Part shown: positions 62,091 through 64,000 of the stretch, piece by piece
Layout: each line of letters starts with the position of its first letter
Position numbering within the stretch: position 1 is the stretch's first letter
Origin: Gammaproteobacteria bacterium
Lineage (GTDB): Bacteria > Pseudomonadota > Gammaproteobacteria > Pseudomonadales > Pseudomonadaceae
Reading direction: 5' to 3'
NCBI GenBank assembly: GCA_018826895.1
Contig: JAHJYA010000005.1
Location: 17,513 to 81,512 of the forward strand
DNA: 64,000 nt
The notes under the pieces: generated by a model
Database searches by the model: none
What the model was told of the DNA's origin: nothing
Seen by the model: only the letters and a program-made list of their open reading frames with translations
Made by a program: the position numbers and the translations under genes

Positions 62091-63227
62091 ATGGCAGAGT
62101 CGGAAAGCGGTGCAGACAAAAGCGAGGAACCCACAGAGAAACGCCTGCGCGAGTCGCGTGACAAGGGCCAGATTGCCCGTTCGCGTGAGCTCAACACACT
62201 GGTCGTGACCTTGGCCGGTGTGGGCGCGCTGCTCGCCACCGGCGGCAGCCTGGGCAATTCGATGCTGGAAATCATGCGCGGCAGCTTCTCGCTTACCCGC
62301 AGCGCGATCATGGACGAGAGCAGCATGACCACCGGCTTGCTGGGGGCCAGTTACATGGCGCTGGAAGCCATTGCCCCCTTGATCGTCGTGCTGTTCATCG
62401 CCTCGATCATCGGCCCTATCGGTTTGGGCGGCTGGCTGTTCTCAGCCAAGGCCATGGCGCCCAAGTTCAGCCGTATGAACCCATTGGCCGGACTCAAGCG
62501 GATGTTCTCGGTCAAGGCGCTGGTGGAGTTGCTCAAGGCCTTGGGCAAGTTCACGGTCATCCTTGTGGTCGCGCTGGTGGTGCTGGCGATGGACCGCGAC
62601 GACTTGCTGGCTATCGCCCATGAGCCACTCGAGTCAGCGATCATGCACGCTGCTCAGGTCGTCGGCTGGAGTGCTCTGTGGATATCCCTGGGGCTGATTC
62701 TTATCGCAGCAGTTGATGTGCCGTTTCAGCTCTGGGACAACAAGCAGAAGCTGATGATGACCAAGCAGGAAGTGCGCGACGAGTACAAGGACAGCGAGGG
62801 TAAGCCCGAGGTCAAGCAGCGTATCCGTCAGTTGCAGCGCGAAATGGCCGACCGGCGCATGATGCAGGCTGTGCCCGAGGCTGATGTGATCATCACCAAC
62901 CCGACTCACTTTGCCGTGGCTCTGAAATATGACCTGACAAAAGGCAATGCGCCGGTGCTGCTGGCCAAGGGCAGTGACTTCACCGCCCTGAAAATTCGTG
63001 AGATTGGTCAGGAGCACAAGGTGATGTTGCTGGAGTCTCCAGCCCTGGCGCGGGCGGTGTTCTATTCCACTGAGCTGGACCAGGAGATTCCTGCCGGCCT
63101 GTACCTGGCCGTGGCGCAGGTGCTGGCATACGTTTATCAGATTCGTCAGTACCAGGCGGGCAAGGCCAAGCGTCCCGGCCCCTTGCCCGACCTGCCAATT
63201 CCGCCGGATTTACGCCGCGACGAGTAG
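62091..63227 (+). CDS. flhB: Export specificity switch protein FlhB
   Basis: The 378-residue protein begins with an acidic/basic cytoplasmic stretch (EEPTEKRLRESRDKGQ), then about four membrane helices (about 33-54, 88-112, 153-168, 190-210), and a cytoplasmic domain with the self-cleaving NPTH motif at 270-273 (ITNPTHFAVAL). FliK triggers the change from hook to filament export here. The start is 3 bases after the TA of MITE copy 1, so its natural ribosome-binding site is gone. The frame is open 31 codons upstream into the MITE. The stop TAG is formed with the TA of MITE copy 2. Confidence 0.95.
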   Translation: MAESESGADKSEEPTEKRLRESRDKGQIARSRELNTLVVTLAGVGALLATGGSLGNSMLEIMRGSFSLTRSAIMDESSMTTGLLGASYMALEAIAPLIVVLFIASIIGPIGLGGWLFSAKAMAPKFSRMNPLAGLKRMFSVKALVELLKALGKFTVILVVALVVLAMDRDDLLAIAHEPLESAIMHAAQVVGWSALWISLGLILIAAVDVPFQLWDNKQKLMMTKQEVRDEYKDSEGKPEVKQRIRQLQREMADRRMMQAVPEADVIITNPTHFAVALKYDLTKGNAPVLLAKGSDFTALKIREIGQEHKVMLLESPALARAVFYSTELDQEIPAGLYLAVAQVLAYVYQIRQYQAGKAKRPGPLPDLPIPPDLRRDE

Positions 63228-63286
63228 GGTCTGTTGCCATTTCGTTCGCGGCAACGCGGCTTGCGACGAAACGGCAACAGACCCTA
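63225..63286. mobile_element. MITE-like element, copy 2 (58-bp short form plus TA at each end)
   Basis: TA-GGGTCTGTTGCC at 63225 and GGCAACAGACCC-TA ending at 63286 form long terminal inverted repeats with almost nothing between (ACGAAAT-like arms TTTCGTTCGC and GCGACGAAA). It looks like the two ends of copy 1 with the interior deleted. It lies exactly between the convergent genes flhB and sodC and overlaps both TAG stop codons. As a near-perfect hairpin it may end transcripts from both sides. Confidence 0.8.
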
Positions 63287-63805
63287 TCGAATCACCCCGC
63301 AGGCAACGCGCGCACCTCCACCGCCCAGAGGCTTGGGGTGGTCGGCATGGTTGTCGCCGCCGGCGTGCACCATCACCGCCAGATTGCGTACCTCATCCAG
63401 TGTCTTGATCCGTGGTGCCAGCACCGGTTGAGTGGCGTTGCCATCTGCAGTTACCAGAAGGGCAGGCAGGTCGCCGAGGTGGCCGTTACCCCAGGGCTTG
63501 TTGTGTTTCCCGGTCGCCTTCGGGTCCCAGTGCCCTCCAGCGGCTTCGGCTGCTGACAGTTGACCGTCCTTCTCTGCCGCCTCGCAGCTCGGTTGTGCAT
63601 GCAGATGGAAGCCATGTACGCCGGGCTCCAGGTCATGCAGCTTAGGGGTGAAGACCAGGCCGTAGGGACTCTGTTCGATATGCAGGGTGCCTACCGAAGG
63701 CCCTTGGCCCTCGGCGCTGACCCGGTGCAGGGTGACATCCAGGCTGGCGGCCTGGGCGCTGAGAGTGGTGAGACCGGCGAATGCTGCGATGAGCCAGGGT
63801 TGCAT
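63284..63805 (-). CDS. sodC: Periplasmic Cu-Zn superoxide dismutase SodC
   Basis: The 173-residue protein has a signal peptide (about 1-20, ending SAQA). The Cu/Zn ligands are in [31 protein letters not shown] and [20 protein letters not shown] in part, and the disulphide cysteines are the Cys of QPSC and of ARVACG. It detoxifies superoxide in the periplasm. AGGAG lies 7 bases before the ATG at 63805. The frame continues upstream to 63895 but that part is MITE sequence. A MITE copy lies 32 bases upstream and another abuts the stop. Confidence 0.95.
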   Translation of the reverse strand: MQPWLIAAFAGLTTLSAQAASLDVTLHRVSAEGQGPSVGTLHIEQSPYGLVFTPKLHDLEPGVHGFHLHAQPSCEAAEKDGQLSAAEAAGGHWDPKATGKHNKPWGNGHLGDLPALLVTADGNATQPVLAPRIKTLDEVRNLAVMVHAGGDNHADHPKPLGGGGARVACGVIR

Positions 63806-63837
63806 GGGGATCTCCTGCGTTGATGAATGATACGTCT

Positions 63838-64000
63838 TAGGGTCTGTTCCCGTTTCGTTCGCGGCCGCGCCGGAGTCAGTTTTAGCGCGAGGCAAGGCAC
63901 GAGATGCGAAGTTTAGTGGGCTAAATGAGCCATCGAGAAACGCAGCATCGCGCTAAAACGGGCCCGGCCCTACGGGTTGCGCGCAAAATCTCGCCATGCG
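63838..64000. mobile_element. MITE-like element, copy 3 (cut by window end)
   Basis: This copy begins TA-GGGTCTGTTCCCGTTTCGT at 63838. The 161 bases present match copy 1 position by position with about nine differences, including the inner inverted repeat (now with mismatches) and the GCGCGCAAAATCTCGCC segment. The right end lies beyond the window. It is inserted 32 bases upstream of the sodC start codon. Confidence 0.82.

Overview
The window is a chromosomal stretch of a Pseudomonas-like gammaproteobacterium. The evidence is the single-polar-flagellum gene order (flgZ/flgN/flgM/flgA, cheV-cheR, flgB to flgL, a glycosylation island, fliC-flaG-fliD-fliS, fleQ-fleS-fleR, fliE to fliJ, fliK, fliL to fliR, flhB), GG-N10-GC sigma-54 promoters, a FleQ that matches the P. 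aeruginosa residue numbering at its c-di-GMP site, and a Pseudomonas-style REP hairpin. Having flgZNMA/cheVR directly next to flgB differs from P. aeruginosa PAO1, where these blocks are apart, and suggests a non-aeruginosa species. No rRNA, tRNA, CRISPR array or transposase gene was seen.

Layout. 1-2.5 kb: an MFS transporter cut by the window edge and two small transferases of the 'arsenosugar biosynthesis glycosyltransferase' families. 2.5-7 kb: flgZ, flgN, flgM and flgA on the minus strand, then cheV-cheR on the plus strand. 7.0-7.5 kb: a gap with a terminator, a REP hairpin and the flgB sigma-54 promoter. 7.5-18.6 kb: flgBCDE and flgFGHIJKL (rod, hook, rings, junction). 18.7-38.2 kb: a glycosylation island. 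It holds pseudaminic acid genes pseB, pseC, pseF, pseG and pseI mixed with a methyltransferase, a PglD-like acyltransferase, an unknown 196-aa protein, a KASIII, an acyl carrier protein, a TagD-like cytidylyltransferase, a sialyltransferase-like protein, an ATP-grasp/HAD fusion, a GT2 enzyme, a VioA-like aminotransferase, a TagF-like glycerophosphotransferase and a 1178-aa multi-domain glycosyltransferase. 38.3-42.7 kb: flagellin, FlaG, cap protein and chaperones (two fliS and a fliT-like gene). 43-47.2 kb: fleQ and fleSR. 47.4-57.2 kb: fliEFGHIJ, an hsbA-hsbR-hptB module and fliK. 57.4-63.2 kb: fliLMNOPQR and flhB. 63.3-63.8 kb: sodC on the minus strand.

How it works together. FleQ (sigma-54) starts the cascade, and seven perfect -24/-12 elements can be read in front of flgA, flgB, flgF, fleSR, fliE, fliK and fliL. 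FlgM sequesters FliA until the hook is complete, and FliA-type promoters precede flgM, fliC and the second fliS. The island between flgL and fliC most likely builds and attaches a pseudaminic-acid-containing glycan to flagellin. The enzyme set (no PseH; ACP, KASIII and acyltransferase instead; CDP-glycerol enzymes; ATP-grasp) suggests that this glycan carries unusual acyl, glycerol-phosphate and perhaps amide-linked groups.

A second unusual element is a family of small non-coding repeats (GGGTCTGTT termini, TA at each end) with three copies within 2.3 kb at the right end. One splits the flhB Shine-Dalgarno sequence from its start codon. A 58-bp copy overlaps the stop codons of both flhB and sodC. 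A third lies 32 bp upstream of the sodC start.
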